A stretch of DNA of 64,000 bases from Syngnathus acus (lineage: Eukaryota; Chordata; Actinopteri; Syngnathiformes; Syngnathidae), in NCBI RefSeq assembly GCF_901709675.1, contig NC_051105.1, positions 2,604,001 through 2,668,000 on the forward strand, written 5' to 3'. The first letter of the stretch is position 1. Every line of letters begins with the position of its first letter. Position numbers and translations under genes: made by a program. Positions 34,718-49,400 of the stretch are shown in pieces. The notes below the pieces were generated by a model that was not told the DNA's origin, did not search any database, and saw only the letters and a list, made by a program, of their open reading frames with translations.

Positions 34718-35333
34718 TTAATATCCCTTTCTTCCTCTGAATCTTGACCTTGTGTCCAGCTGCGATATAAAGAGTGTGGAGAATGTGAACGGACATTTTC
34801 AGTGCTTGGTGCCGAGTCTTTTCACAAACTCACCATAGATCTCTTGCACTCAAAGAATGACGTCTGCAGGGCTTTGCAGTGGCCTTCCTTCAAGCATTCG
34901 CTAGGCATTTTGCCCTCCTAAAAGGGTGTAAAGGAATATATTCTCAATATGCACTTGCATACGGATAGAACAAGTTCCATTGTTGCAGGTGATCCAGAGC
35001 GGAGGAGAGGTACACAATGGACTGGTTTGCAGAGTTGACAAACATACACTCACATTCACCTCCGAGATGCCTACTATGCAAGATTGAGCGTGACTCAAAA
35101 GTAGTAAAGAGATATGGTTGAAGATTTGGAGCATAATTCAAGCAATTTTTCTAAATACTTTAACGCAAAAGCGTTCACATTAAAAGCGATGCGGGGGGCA
35201 AATAAAATACAGATAGGCAGGTGTGGCTTACCTTAAGGACGCAGTCATTTTGAAGGAGACAAGCTTTAAAGTCCTCTCTTAGCCCAGCACAGGCTCGGTT
35301 ATCTTCCTCTTTATCGTCGTAATATTTCGGCAT
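34718..35333 (-). CDS. coa5: coa5, cytochrome c oxidase assembly factor 5
   Basis: Three minus-strand exons: 35232-35333 (ATG at 35333), 34834-34917 and 34718-34759 (TAA). They join to 228 bases and 75 residues, against 74 in human. The protein starts MPKYYDD and has the twin CX9C arrangement: CAGLREDFKAC in exon 1 and CKALQTSFFEC in exon 2, with extra cysteines between. It ends RFRGRKGY. COA5 is a small protein of the mitochondrial intermembrane space needed for an early step of complex IV assembly. It is imported by the Mia40 disulfide relay and has no cleavable presequence. It follows mgat4a on the same strand and faces the nucleoside hydrolase gene. In human, COA5 also lies beside INPP4A with the same relative orientation. 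Confidence 0.96.
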
Positions 35334-35560
35334 TGCAAAATTCTGTTGACAACAATAACACAAATAACCTCAATGGTACGAAACCCAAAGGGGTTGACAT
35401 CTATTTTAGTTGTCGTGAACGCAGTCCGGGGCCATTTTGAAAACGCGTTGCATGATGGGAAACAGGAAATGCTGGCAGAAATGCACCATGGGAGCAGTTG
35501 TAGTTTTCATCGTTTCTGCGAGAGCCAAAAAAAAAAGCATACAACTGTAGGCCAAAACTG
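35334..35560 (-). promoter_or_regulatory. coa5 promoter region with ZNF143-like sites
   Basis: On the minus strand the stretch contains ACTACAACTGCTCCCATGGT and, nearer the gene, a TCCCATCATGCA core. Both resemble the ZNF143/SBF element (ACTACAA-TCCCA-ATGC) common at housekeeping promoters. The assignment is by motif and position. Confidence 0.35.
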
Positions 35561-35636
35561 GTTTGAGACAAAGATTAATTCGCAGAGAACAAATCTAAAT
35601 GCACAAAAAGCAAACACCAGGCAATTTGTTTCCTCA

Positions 35637-37970
35637 TTTATTTCTAACATGTCCATGAAAAAAAGATGTCAAAAAAGGCAACATATAACACGATGAAGGC
35701 ACACAAACCGATATGAGGGAAGGAGGTTTCTAGCCTGAAATCGTTTTTTCGGTCTTTACTCTCCATTAACATTCACGAGGGGTTTTCTGACGTGCAACCA
35801 GTTTCATAACTTTAGGCATCAAGACAATCCAGTAAATGTTAAAGAGAAGCTTTGTGGCATCTTATTCTCATCCTTTTCCAAAGTAAACATCCTGATTAGG
35901 ATCAATTAGAATCAATTGAAACACGAGAAAGTGTAATCCAGAAGCTTGCTGGAGACAAACAATAACACTTGTCAAGTATGTGTGTGTACAGCACACTTAC
36001 AGCTCTGTCCACTTTTATCAAAAGGCACTTCATTACCTCCTTGACCACTGTCATTTAAATTGACAGCAATACGACAAAAAGTGATGTGGATTTCAATAAA
36101 CTAGTTACGTGAGTTGGACAAGTGACAGAAAAAGAGATGCTCATTGCTTTTTATACATATACAATGAAGGCGACATCCTCCGCTAAAACTCTACGACAAA
36201 AAGGTGCACTCTTTAGATCAGTAGTCGTGACATTCCGTTCCAAAACAAAACGAGAGAGAAATGTGTACAAGTGTACAAGGGTACAAAGGAGCATTAGTGC
36301 CACATAAAGATGATTTAAATTCAACAAAAACTTTAGTCGTAATTGTAATTTAGCGAGAAAACTGCAGGGGGGTGGGGGCTGGGTTGTTACAAGACTAATC
36401 TTGTATTTATTCTAAAAAGAAATCTACACTCTCCAGGTTAGTTTAATAAAAAAAAAAATGGGGACAGTAAAAATGAGCCACAAATTAAATTTGATTTAAA
36501 TTGAACTAACAATGCTTATTTTTTCTTGCAATAGTAAGTAGTCCAAGAAAAAAAAAAAATCAATTTACATGAATGGAAGAGTTTTTACTTCACATTCAAA
36601 AAGGTTACTCGTATGTGGTCGATCCCAAGGCTCTGCAAGAAAAAATTTTTTTCTACTCTTGTACTGTTTTGCTTTTAAACTACTAACAGTGACTTTTTGT
36701 CTTGTAATAAAATTACAATATATTTTCCATCTCTGAAAAAAGTTTTTCCACACATTATGATTTCCATAAGGGTACAACTTGTTAACAAGTTCTCATAATT
36801 TGGCACGCCCCCTCCTCTTCTTCAGTATGGCCCTAATGGTCCTCGTACAATGAAAAGATTGTGGTCCCAATGCTGATGCAACCAACAAACAGTGCAAAGC
36901 AAGCAGTTTAAAATGTAATGTGATACCACACTCGTGGAGTCACATCAAACACTGTCTGCTATTTTCACATCAATAACAACAATGATAATACTATATCCAG
37001 CCAGTGAGATGTTGGCAAATGTGATTGAAACAGCTGATACACACTTGGGGAACACGATATAAGGCACAATTTTCCACACACAACTGAGTCTGTTATCCTC
37101 TTTCCTATCTTTGAGCTGTATGAAAATTATGAATAATGTCAATCGGCTTCAAGTGAAATGAAATGGTAATCGTGAAAATGCACAGCAAACGTAAAAACTA
37201 AAGTCACACAAGCATAAACATCCCGTAATAGATTCAAAAATATATTTACTTCTTGTAGAAATTAAAAGATCTCTTTTTAAATAAATTAAGTCACCTTCAT
37301 AGATCCTTATATCTAATTCTTTATCAGTATGTTCCTTCTGGAAAAAAAACGGCATCAAGGCAATCTCTTGAGTGGGTTATATACAAGGACCCCCGTCAGG
37401 TCAGACAGGCGGTGATCACTTTTTTTCCTTTCAACAATTATCGCCAACCGTAACCGAGCACAGGCAGGATTTAAAGATATTGGAGTATTTTGTGTGTTGG
37501 GGCTGGTGTTGTACTTAAAACGGTATTTCCTCATTGGTGGGTTAGGGTATACATTCCTGGCACAATCGTGGGCACCAGCCGGTGGCGCTAGTCAGAGTGC
37601 AATGCCCCAGCACGCCCAAGAGTGGCAGCATTGAGTAGAACGGGAGTGATTTGGCAGCATACATGGACACAAGTGGCCAGGTACTGACGTCATGATTTTG
37701 TCCTCGTTCATCCGATTGTGTTCCAAAATGCTTGTGTGGTTCCGTCACACAAGCGTGCCTGTTTTGCCCATTGGCAGCAGAATTCACATTCTCACTATCA
37801 AGATAAGTAAGAGAGTGACAGACAGGGGGAGAAAAGGGTGAAAAGAAAAATAATGATGAGCTAGCTCCAAGTGGTCTCATGACTTCATTGCTGCCTGAGG
37901 CCCCAATATGAGAAGCCTGCGAGCTTTTCACTGCCAGGGATCGGCAATTCGAGGCCGCCCTGCACAAAAT
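35637..37970 (-). other. mgat4a: mgat4a 3' UTR (probable)
   Basis: 2.3 kb of AT-rich sequence after the mgat4a stop with no coding exon. A minus-strand AATAAA at 35637-35642 would end the transcript just upstream of the coa5 promoter. A TGACGTCA octamer is at 37685-37692. Where transcription really ends is not decided by the sequence. Confidence 0.4.
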
Positions 37971-40868
37971 TCAGCCTGCTGTCTTCTTTATATGGATCTG
38001 ATGAGACAAAGAGAGGATGCTGTCAAACACAGTTAAAGATGCAATGATTACACAGACCATGCACATGTTATTTGGTTTGCTTACTTCACTGATGATGACC
38101 CAAACAGCCGAGTTTTTGAGGACAGACAGTCGCAAGGCCACGATGGGATTGAAGGAAGGATCGACAGCCCCTTCAGCCACACCCTTTTCAAACTGACCTG
38201 TGTGTTTTAAATACAAAGCACAAAGGCAACGTTGCATGTCATTTTATCTCACGGTCACATTAATAATAGCAGATCAAACGTGCTTGCTGGAAAAAAAAAA
38301 AAACATAATTCGTCGGGTCTATGTAGATTCATTCATTCAAACATGCATCTGTCTCTCTACTCGTCTTGCTGTCTGTATCTTGATCCGTCTTGCTGTCTGT
38401 CTGGCACAATAATAACCTGCGAACCTGTGGTTGGGGACCACTGTTGTAAAACACCCAAGTTATTATCGCTTCGATAACAAAGTGAGCGACACAAAGGATG
38501 CCACTGGTTTGACCTTGAGCCTATGATGGATGATGGCAGTCAGAACACCGTTTCTCCGCATTTGCGTTTGCAACCACATACTTTTTTGAGTTTAACAAAC
38601 CGTAACCACAGCCATAAATCCAATCAACGACTGCCCTTTTCCAAATCATTTTTTATACTACCAACCTACTGATTGTTGTCAATTGAGTTGAGTTGATTGC
38701 CACCATACAGCCCTCGCAGCTCAAATTCCTTCACATCAAAGCAAACCAGTCGGGGTCACTCTTATCTCGAGGCGCCACTTATCAGCGGGCTTCAACTTCC
38801 TCTGGGTTTCGTACTCGTATCAAATTTGCGTCATGGACGTATAATTCCGAGTGTGCAATCGATGCGTGTGTCATCTGAGACGGATGTTTACGTGTGTTTG
38901 CACACACATCGAGTACACACACGCTTACCGATCCTGTAGAAGCGGTCTTCAGTTCGTTTGTACTTCTCTTTGGTCTGCGGTCCAGGTTCCTGACAAAAGG
39001 CAAAAGTTATTAAATGATGCAACAGTCGAGTCAAAGCAAATGTTAATGATGTGGGTCTCTGATCCCTGATCAGTCAATTGCCTCAGGCAGAGCTGTCACG
39101 CTTACATTCCGCTTTAAAATCAATCGGCTGCAGCCTTCAAAGCAATCGGTCCAAACAGTGTCATGTAATGATCGCTGTCACTGGTCACATCGCTGTGTGT
39201 GCTCGATTGCATGTGGGCGAGTGTTCCCTTACGGAGACGGGCAGTATATCCACTGTGGTGTTTTGCATCTTGTCCCCGAGGTGTTCCTGGTTACCGCTGC
39301 GAAACAGGAACCTGCCGACAAAAAACAAAAACAAAAACATTAAGCACTTTTCTAAACTTGATATGGGGGCGAACAAGTGCCCATTCGTGGCTTCTCACAT
39401 GATTTGACAAAATATCAAAGTGAGGACAAACATCATGAGGGATTTCAGTGTGTTTGATGAGTTTAGGTACGGTTACTTTTGAATCATATTAAAACAAAAC
39501 AACAGTCAGCTAAGCCCATAAGGTGCATAACTGAAAGGAGTCCCTTTTGCTCTGTCTGTGGCATTTTAGAATGTCGTTTTTGAGGATAATCGCGGCATTT
39601 ACTTTGAATGTAAGCCTTCTTAAGATGTTTTAAGGATCTGCAGAACCATTTGAAGTAAGTTAGTAATAATAAGTCACAAATGTAGTGCAGAATGTTTCGA
39701 GCCAGTAAAGGGGGACTAGCATAACAATGTGAGCGTTAATTTGGAATTCAAGATGTTCATTTCTCTTGACGGACCAAAGTTGGAGACATTTACTGTTAAT
39801 AAAATATGAGGGGGGGGCTGCGATTCAGCTAACAAGCACAGACAGCAAAAAAATGGTCTTCCTCTTGATAAGATCTTGTCTCATCAGCACAGCTTGAGTC
39901 TATAACGAATATCACTCCGACGCACACTGCAGCGGATAGAGTCCCTTCCTGGCAGAGCAACTGACAGCGCTCGGCTCTCATCAGCTCTGCAAACGCATTT
40001 GTTAGCAGGCTATCCTGACCCTGCCTCAATACAAAAACTGTGTTAATAAGACACACATCATCTCTGTGACTGACCCGAACATGCTTATCTTAGTTTTCTC
40101 TCTTGAGATCCTCGGAGAGGTGTGCAAACACACAGACATGAGCTAAAAACGGGCTCTGTGCAAAGGGTAAGCGTGTGGAAATGAACTTAGCAGAGCAGTG
40201 AGTGCCAATATCCTCTCTTCTTACCGCTCTATGCTGATGGGTCTGTCAAATTTAAAGAGGATGTAGTCTCCTGCGGAAGGTGTGATGGCCCAGAAGAAAT
40301 CCTCCCCGAGGTATGTCTTCTCCAGGGTGTGGCCATGATAAACCTGACAGAATTAACACATGTTTAGAACTCAAATTCTGCAAAACAGTAAAACACTGTA
40401 AACCTTTACAGGTATGTTACGAAACGTATGCGTAGGATGGTGTTAATCTTAACGTATCAATTCATATTAAAATCTTTCCGAAAAATATTTCTAAACCGTA
40501 CGTACGGCTTAAGTCAAGGTCCACTCGCCCATTTTTTATTTTTTTTTAAATCATTGCATGAAACTAATGTAAATTCATCATTTTAAAAATCGAGGAGCTA
40601 CTTTTTAGAATACTTCCCGCCTAATTTCTAAATTTAAAATGATGTATGTTTGTGTATTTGTAAGTTGTATAAATTTATTATTTTTAATCTGTATTGTTCT
40701 CTAAGGGATCATTTGTTTAGAATCGGAGGCTCTACCATATACGTATGAGAAAAAAAGAAAAGCGCCTAAGGATGCTTACCTTCATTGAGGTGGAAACCTC
40801 GGCAGGAGGGTTGACATGTATCTTGTGGAGAAGAGGCTTGAGGAAGTCTTTGTCCTGCAGGCACGTGC

Positions 40869-40900
<32 letters not shown>

Positions 40901-43435
40901 CAACGCTGAAATGTGCGGAATGGATCAAGTGTGTCAAGTGACTGCTTGCGTGGGCACAGGGACTCACTGTGAGCTTTTGGATCTTCCCGGCGAGAGAAGA
41001 ATGGAGGCCCACGTGTTGAAACAAGGAGGGTCGGAAGCGCACGCGGAGGCTGGACTTCTGGCGCTCGCAGTGTTTCTGGAAAAGTGTTAAAATGGGTCAA
41101 CGAGTTTGAGCCAAGTGTACACAATACTTACTAAGGTTATTACACGTCAGAGAACGGCATGACTTATGACATGCAAAGATTCTTACGACAGAGCATACCG
41201 CATCTTTCTCAGGATTGCACACTTTGACCCAGAGAATGTGGTCCAGCAGCCAGTCGATTGGCTTCTCCTTATAGAACATGAAGATGAACTCGACAATGAG
41301 ATTCAGGTCTGGTGCCTTGAACATCTTCCCTGCAGGAGAGTGCATTGCAAAGCATGAATGAGATCTGTGCTTCTGGCACAGATGCTCATTAGCGACCAAC
41401 ATTTGAGTCTGATTAACAAGACATCGGTGAATTGTTGCGACACCGTCAACAGGAGAACATAAACAGGTGGGACAAGAAATGCTGCCCTTAAGCAGAAAAG
41501 CACAAAGTGAGTTGAGCACTTGTTGCGCCAGTCAGGTGTGTGACTTATCATACCGATGAAGCCGAGCTGAGAAAACTCCAGGATCATCCAGTCTTCGGAC
41601 GCAAGCTGGAGGGCAAAGTTCTTCATGGTGGCAAAGTAGTTGGGCTTGGCAACAATGTCGTCCTCCAACTGAGAGAGCAGAAGCGCACAGGAGTGAGCCA
41701 TTCCAAACAACTGGGAGGGTTGGGACTTGCAATGGTCACAAAAGGGATGTGCTATTGGGAATTAAGCAATGAAACCACAGCCCAACGAGTGTACATCAAA
41801 CTAAAGCGGATGGTTAATACCTCTTCCCTCCAGGTGAGAGCAGAGAACGAAAATGACACACCGCAACCATTAGACGTGAAACTGATAACAGGTATGCATG
41901 GTAGTCGTCGGCGAAACAAAACCATCGTAAAACCGTCGAAATATCACGCAAAATCTCAGCGTTCCAACCACGGACAATCGCGTCAAAAATGTCAGTTCCT
42001 TTCAAATTTCAATCATTTGGAAGATACACGTTAGGCGTACGTGAAGCAAACAGACTTGACATTCGGAGCAGAAAGTAGTCTGCAGTTGACCATGAGAATG
42101 AATGAAATTAATATTCTATTCTAATTTTTAATTTTGAGTTCCTCATCGTAAAATGGCGGCAAAAAGGCAGCCCGTGCTGGTATCGGCCAATGTCACGAGT
42201 ATCGATACCGTGAAGTAAGGCTGGTATCGGCACGGATTAACAATAGCTGGTATCTGCCCATCCCTAAAATATTTCATACGTTTATTGCCTTAAACTCATC
42301 ATAGCTGACGTCAGCCGTAAGCTTCTTCCAGTGTTTGACGGTGTGCTGTCATCTTATTTTATCTCGAGATACTGAGTCATTTTAATACTTTTGTAATCTT
42401 CAGTTCATAGCCACTTGCCATCGGCCCTTATGCAGTTTGCAAGACCTTATTTTGGTCTTCCCCGACCGACTCCGCATTTCCCATTAGCAATTAGCATTAG
42501 CATCTCCATCCTTTCAGGGTTTGTTCTTGCTTGGTGTGGTGCATGTTGAGTGACTCCTTCGTATTTGTTGCCACGGAGCCAAGTATTAGTTACTTAATGA
42601 ATAGAGCTGAGTGGTGCAGCGCAAGCTATTTTAACATCAAGCAGCTGCCAAAGAAAGGACTTCCGGGAGTATGGGTGCTAGCATGACGTAGACACAAGGC
42701 TTTTTTTTTCTTCCCACCAGCCCGGTTAGTGTGCCTCATTCACAGTAGCATGCCGCTGATTTGTGATCTTAAAAAACAAAAACCCCGATCATAAAATCGA
42801 GTTGTCTGAGATCACGATTACAACCTTAAATCAAAATATCGATCAGCCCTACTAAAAGGGATTATTACGGTTGATAAAGGATTTCTGATGCTGCTAGTTG
42901 GATTGCGGAACAGATTTCGATGGAATCCTAGAACAGATTGTGCTCAACTTTAGCAGTACCACTGTATTGGTGACAGATTTAAAAAATTTGGAGCGCCAAA
43001 AAGACAGACGATTGCGGCAGAAATCCAAGAGGATTAAGCCGAGAGTAAGTGAACCGGGCGCGGGTTTTAACGAGAGGAAACGGACGCTGACGAATTGCAA
43101 CGACACGCATTTGTTTTGTGGCCGCCCTCGTTTTAAATCGAGAGCGGCAGTCAAAGTGAAAGCACCACTTAACCATCATTTAAGGGCTTACCTGAACATA
43201 ATAAACTCCTTTGCTCACTGCATACATCATGAGAAAGGAATAGTCCAGGTTCTGCTTTGTCCGCCATCTAAACAAACACATTCACAAAAAAAAGAAAAAC
43301 AAACAGATGTAGAGGGACAGTTTGTGGTTGCTACTGCTTTGAGACCGAAGAGTCTGGCCCAATTAGCGTTTATCCCTGCATTCATATTGAAGCGGTCTTA
43401 TGCAATATACTTGATTCCACAAAGTTCTGACGCTG

Positions 43436-43467
<32 letters not shown>

Positions 43468-46400
43468 CCACGTAAGAATATTGACACGCCACATGAAAGC
43501 CAGGCATGTTACCCAGCAAGTTAGTGCAAACAAACACTCGCTCCCACACAAACAAGATTCGTCTGCGGTTGAGCTCCATTCCGATCGAGTCCACACAATC
43601 TGACAGATTTCTATTAAGCCGTTCGTCGGCTGACGTAAAGAAAAACATCCACGACAAAAGCTTGCGAGAGCGAGGGAGTGCTTCGGGTGCAAGAGGCGGA
43701 AGGCGCCTTTACTGATGACCTTGATCCGACTTTGACAAATGCTTGTAGAATACTAAGCAGCTGACTAAAAGCTCTCGCCCGCTCGCTCCCTCCCACTGAC
43801 TCATCCTTCTGGTTCTGCAGTCGCTGCCTCATATCTCCTATCTGTGCCTCTCAGGCCATCATTTTCTCCTTCTCACTTTGCCTAATTCGGCAAAGAAAAA
43901 AAAAGAAAAAAAGGAAAAGTGGTCCCGATGATTCATCGTCATACCTTACTCTGTCTTTGGAGTCACCAAATGTCTCTTTAAGGTTGTTGAGGTCTGGGTA
44001 AAAGGTGGCGGGAGGCGAAATGACCTCGAGCAAACCTGAATTCAGCTCTGTTGAGAACCTGAAGAAAAATAGAACCCGGGTGACGTCAGGGAGCATGAAC
44101 AACGTTCCCATCACAAGTTGCTCTTACTCCTTCTGCAGGCTTGAAACCACACTCTGAACGTACTCCAGGTCAGTCTGCGGGAAAAAGAAGGGTGACCTTT
44201 GAGCGACTTTTCGAGTCATGTGAAGACTGCTGCAGGGCGACCTCTCACCTCCCCAACAAAGACAATAACCACACAGTCGAGTTTCTCCTCCGGAGTCAAT
44301 TTGTCGATGACCGAATGCAGCGTCTCCGCCAGATACGACTTCACCTTCCGCTTCACCGTGGGGATCCCCATCACCATGGTAACTGGGCAGAGGCGCACCG
44401 GGGTGAGAACGGATGAGTTTTCATAAATAGTGAATGCGCATTGCTCGACATTTAATGGATTAGATTGGATGGATTCCACAACGCAAACAGATGGCAACCC
44501 TGGATGCTCACGGAGAGCCACCTTAAAAAACAACATCTGAGTCAGATATGGATGGATTCTATAAATAAAATGCTTCCGTTTACAAATGGTAGGAGGGCAA
44601 CAATTGGCAGAATTAAGGACGACACGGGAGCGTAATGCTACTTGGCATCCGGTCGACTGACGCAAAAACCTGCTGAATTAATTCATGAGCTTCTATTATG
44701 AATTGAATGGATTTGCCCAAAGGGCACGATGTTGCTCAGATGATCAAATTTGTTTCTTTAGTTTATGAATAAATCAGAATCCATGAGGTTTTCTCAAAAC
44801 AATTTTAAAAAAACAGAACCACAGGCAGGCAGGCACTCTACTAAAAGGAAACAGGAAGTGATAAAAGTGAGAGATGGGCTGGTCCCATGTGCTTTGTTTC
44901 TTTTATCGTACCCAAAAAGTCAGCCGTCTGATTGCTATGAAGCACTGAGTCACAAATTTTGCTTCAAGCCTTTTTCGTAAATCAAAGTATTCAAGTTACT
45001 TCATTTATCATTGCAGCCTTAAATCACAAAGTCCCTGACGATTACATTTCTAAACATTTTTGCCCTTGCCTAAAGATAGCTCAAGCCCACATTAGTTTGA
45101 AATATATGCTTATAGGTCAGACTACCAGTGATGCTGCTTATTTGCATACTTTGTGGTCCCAATTGTGTCACATTCTCAACTTCTCAATTTCACTGTACGT
45201 GGATGTTTTGCTGAACTCCATGTTCATGTTTCTAAATCGAGTTGAAGCGTGCGGATTGATATGTTTGGATAGCGAAGAGAACACGCTGAAAAAAACGTGA
45301 AGTGCCGAAGCGAACACGCTGAAAAAAAAACGTAATGTGCCTATGAAGCAGCTTGTGACTATTTTCTGTTTCCATTATTAATTTGTAACATTGGCAATGT
45401 TTATTTTCTCATATGTGTGATATTTGAGACTTATCAAAAAGCTTGAATGTGGAAAAAAAAAAAAAAAGATTTTGTGGGTGGGGTTTATACAACTTGTCTG
45501 CATTTTACAATACTTGCATGTATTGCTAGGACGATACAACTTGTTCTATTGACCCATGTGCTTATCTTCATACTAACGAATGGCACTTACGATCCCCCAC
45601 GTCGTAAGGTGATTCTGCACTAAGCAGCCTTCTTGCACCAAACTGTTGTCACAGGGAAACAACACTTGGCTACGGCAGGTGTGTTATCATGGCCGTTGGA
45701 AACCGCGACGGGGGGCCTCGCGAAGAGTACGAAAAAAATGAGGTGCAGGAGCAATGAGGCGCACGCTGCAGGCTTGAGAAAAGGGGGCCAACAATTTCCA
45801 CGGCGTGGAAAATCTGTCCCAGTTTCGCTTTGTGTTTCTCACATCGAACCCCACGTTGTATGGCGACGCCCACCAGCATTAAAAAAAACAAAAAAAAAAA
45901 CTAGGTCGAAGATGAAAGGAGAGCGTGGGAGACAGGGGAAAAAAACAAAGTGTGACATCATCAGGGATGGTGGTAGACAGTGAATGAGTGATAATGCAGG
46001 CAAGTGTGCAGAAGTCTAAAAGCGCCCTAAACTCAACGCAAGCCCCGAACCCCTCCAGCCTGCATCCCTCGCTGATCGCTGCTCAAATGGTTCATTCAAA
46101 CCGGCCGTTCATCAAATCTTTGCAGAGTTTTGTTGGGCTGCATCCAGAGAAGCTTTTCCGTTCAATAGTAAATGAACTCAGACATTTTCAATGATAAACG
46201 CTTTACACGGTCACACTTAAGAGTAAAAATAGCAACGTTTCACACAAGGAGGAGTGTGTTGCTAAGCCAAAGAAGTGTGAAATTTCTGCTGGAAACTAAA
46301 ACCAGAAGTTCAAAACCAAAAAACATGCTTATCAGAAAGGTTCTTCACTTTCCATGAAAGGTTACAACCTTGTGGACTTTGGATGCTATTGAATTTTGAC

Positions 46401-49400
46401 GGGATGAGGACATCAAGAGTGTTTATGTAATATTACAACTATACAAAGGTCCTGTGGCGTGGGGAGTGTCATCCATCTTGCGTTTGACTTTTTACTCTCG
46501 TTATAAACAGGGTCAATTAAACTAGAACACTCCAGCAGTTGGGAAGTGCAAGTGGGAGCACATTGACGAAGCTATCAAAGCGAGGAAGTTTCCTGCATAG
46601 CTTATCAACAAAGACTCACAATGTCCTGTACATCGACTATAATTATCTACAGTGTGTAAACATTCCTCGGGGAGGCCTCAATGTGACGTTGAGTCAAGAG
46701 GATATTTACAGAGAAGCTCAAAATATGCGTTGGCTAACTACGGCGAGTTCTCACCTCCAGTGCGTCCGAGGCTGACTTGTACGGCGGGGTGCAAGCTGTC
46801 CTCATTGGTGAGCAGGTGAGGCATGTGGTGATAGATGTCTGGCACGTGGAGAGGTGCCCTGTTGGCCAGCTGCTTAAAAAGTTTCTTGGTATCCGCTAAA
46901 TACATAAGGACATAAAATATATCATGTATCGGCCCGGCCGAGCCAGCGCCGGTGACCTCGGTGTGGCCTGACAAGCATTTTGATTTTTGTTACCTTTAAA
47001 CACCAACGACACTAAAACACCTGCCATCCCTTGGTTATACGTTCCAGGTCATCAGTTACCTGAAAAAGTGGTGAGGGCATCTTTGCTGTTGTTGGTTTCG
47101 GCAACGGCGCGCCGAAACTGCTCGAGGATGTTGTTGAGCTCCAACGAGCGCTGCAGTGTCCTGTGCTCGGCGACGCGAAGGCGCTCTTTCAAGGTATGGA
47201 ATTCCCGCTGGTATGCTACCAGTTTCTCTGCAATGAGGAACAGAAAGTGGCATTCAAAAAAAACGGAACTTTAGCTCGCAGCTCCTATGTGGACTATATC
47301 GAGTACAAATGTCACCTGTGGCTGACTTCTATGTTACTGATTGGCAAAAATCAAAGTGGTTGGAATAAGCCACGTGGCGTTCAGACAACCAACAAATTAG
47401 ACGATATTGCTGTTGAGAGGGATGATTTGGACAATTTTGGCAAAACATAATTACCCGATTATCAACAACATTGACATGGGCCTTTGCTCCTACGGTGGCA
47501 AGCCGCAACGTTACATAGTCTATCCCTAATTCCGGAAAATATTTGCAAATGTGCAGCTTGTCTACATATCCTTAATTGCACGTAGGCTTAAGCATTTAAA
47601 AAAAAAAATAGATTTTGGTATTTGCCAGTACTGTTACTGACATCTTTTTAAGAAACATGGTGTGAAAATGGTCATCAAGCACGGTTGTCATCTGACAACT
47701 ACGATAAGATCTGTTTGTTCAAAATAGGAATGACTTGCGAATTCGTCAGCCTGTTAATTGGGGATATAAGAGGATCGTCTGTTTTTAGGTGTCAGTGAGG
47801 TTTTCTTCAGGCGCTGTCGTCATGATGTTGTCTCATATGACTCATGGCTACAGGCAGTAACCCAGAAAAAATGAGCTTTTCTGCATTTTTCTGACATTTT
47901 GAAGTAGCGACTGAAATTCAAAGAACGGGCCAGATGGAGAGGTTATGGTTTATCCGGGCCGTTTGTATCTGATCTACCAGCGCTGGCCGGTATATTGTTG
48001 TGAGCATCAATCAAACAATGACGACTGGACTCTCTTTATCTTTGCTCTCTCCTGCATTCTCTCTGACTGAGCTCTTGTCTGTTCCGGGCTGCTCCCGCTT
48101 TCAACACAGATGCAGTCATGTGAACCCGAGCCCTATGAAAAGGGCAGCTTCAAACCCTAAATAGACTTTCATCTGCACAACAGTGCTTTGGCTGCCAGCA
48201 CTGTGGAGGTGAAGCCACACCTGCAATCCCATGGAGCAGATAAGATTTTTATTTTGTTCTCTTTGGGCAACAAAGAGGAGTATTCAGTTGGGAAAAAAAA
48301 TCATTTAAACACGAAGCACAATTGAATCATCTGCATATGACAGCCTGCTTGACCAAAAAAACAATGTTTGCATGTTCTAGCGCTTATCTGCTGACGAAAC
48401 CAAAACAGTGATCCACTTGAATGCAACAATCTTCCACACCCATCATCATTTTTCAAACTTTCTAAAAGGTAACTCAACACTCGACAATTCCTAACACTGT
48501 TGAGAATGCAGACTAGGCAATTTGTTGAAATTTTGTCGAGTCAAAAGAGTCAAAGAGTCTTTGAGGCCAAAGGTGATTTTGTCTTCCTTTTTGTTTGTAC
48601 TGTATGAATTGTATTTATAAGATACTGGAGATGTTAGGTACCGTCAATTCTTAACCCTGGAACACCATTTTTAACATTTCATCCCATTTGTAATTTGCGA
48701 GAGACGCCGCACGTGATGAGCTGAGACTAAATCGACGAGCTTTGGCCTGATTATCAGTACGTCTATGCAGTTTATGAACCTTCACGCCATTTCCGTCTAC
48801 TGATCTCAAGTCAGATTCTATTAAGGTATGCGGCGATCATAAGTGTCTTCATGTATGTGTCCAATGCAGTTTGCAACCATGGAGAACATATACTCGAGTA
48901 AAACCTGTCAAGGTTGATAAAAGGTCAAATAAAAATCGAATTGGCCGTGTGTCAGGTACTGTCACTTACGAAAGCAATAGTGGATATAAAAAACGTGGGC
49001 AACTGCACAAAATACATTAAACAATTAGGCCAAGCAGAGTCCAGTCCTTGCCAATCTCATTATTCTTCTCCATTTCCCCAGGAGAAATGGAAGGAGGAGC
49101 TAACATCCACCGCTGACACAACCTTCCTTCTGTCCTGAGATGAATATTTTCACCAAATTGTATGCATTTCATCTTCTGCTGCAGATTTTTTGATCTATTC
49201 TTCTCTCGTGACCGTGCCCTCCCGGAAAACATGGGCGTATTTATTTATTCATGGAGGCATGCGGAAGGAAAGGCCAGTCGAAATGTCCAATTGACATTCG
49301 TCAAATGCCTTTGAAATGTACATTAAGGCCTTACGCTCCTTTTACACGACAGCCACAGCAGGAATATAAATAGGAGCAAAAGAACCTTGACACGTCTTAT

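Noticed and set aside
42898-43524. 208-codon plus-strand open frame
   Set aside because: It runs antisense across an mgat4a exon (43192-43267) and into a CA microsatellite. Composition and the lack of family resemblance mark it as chance.
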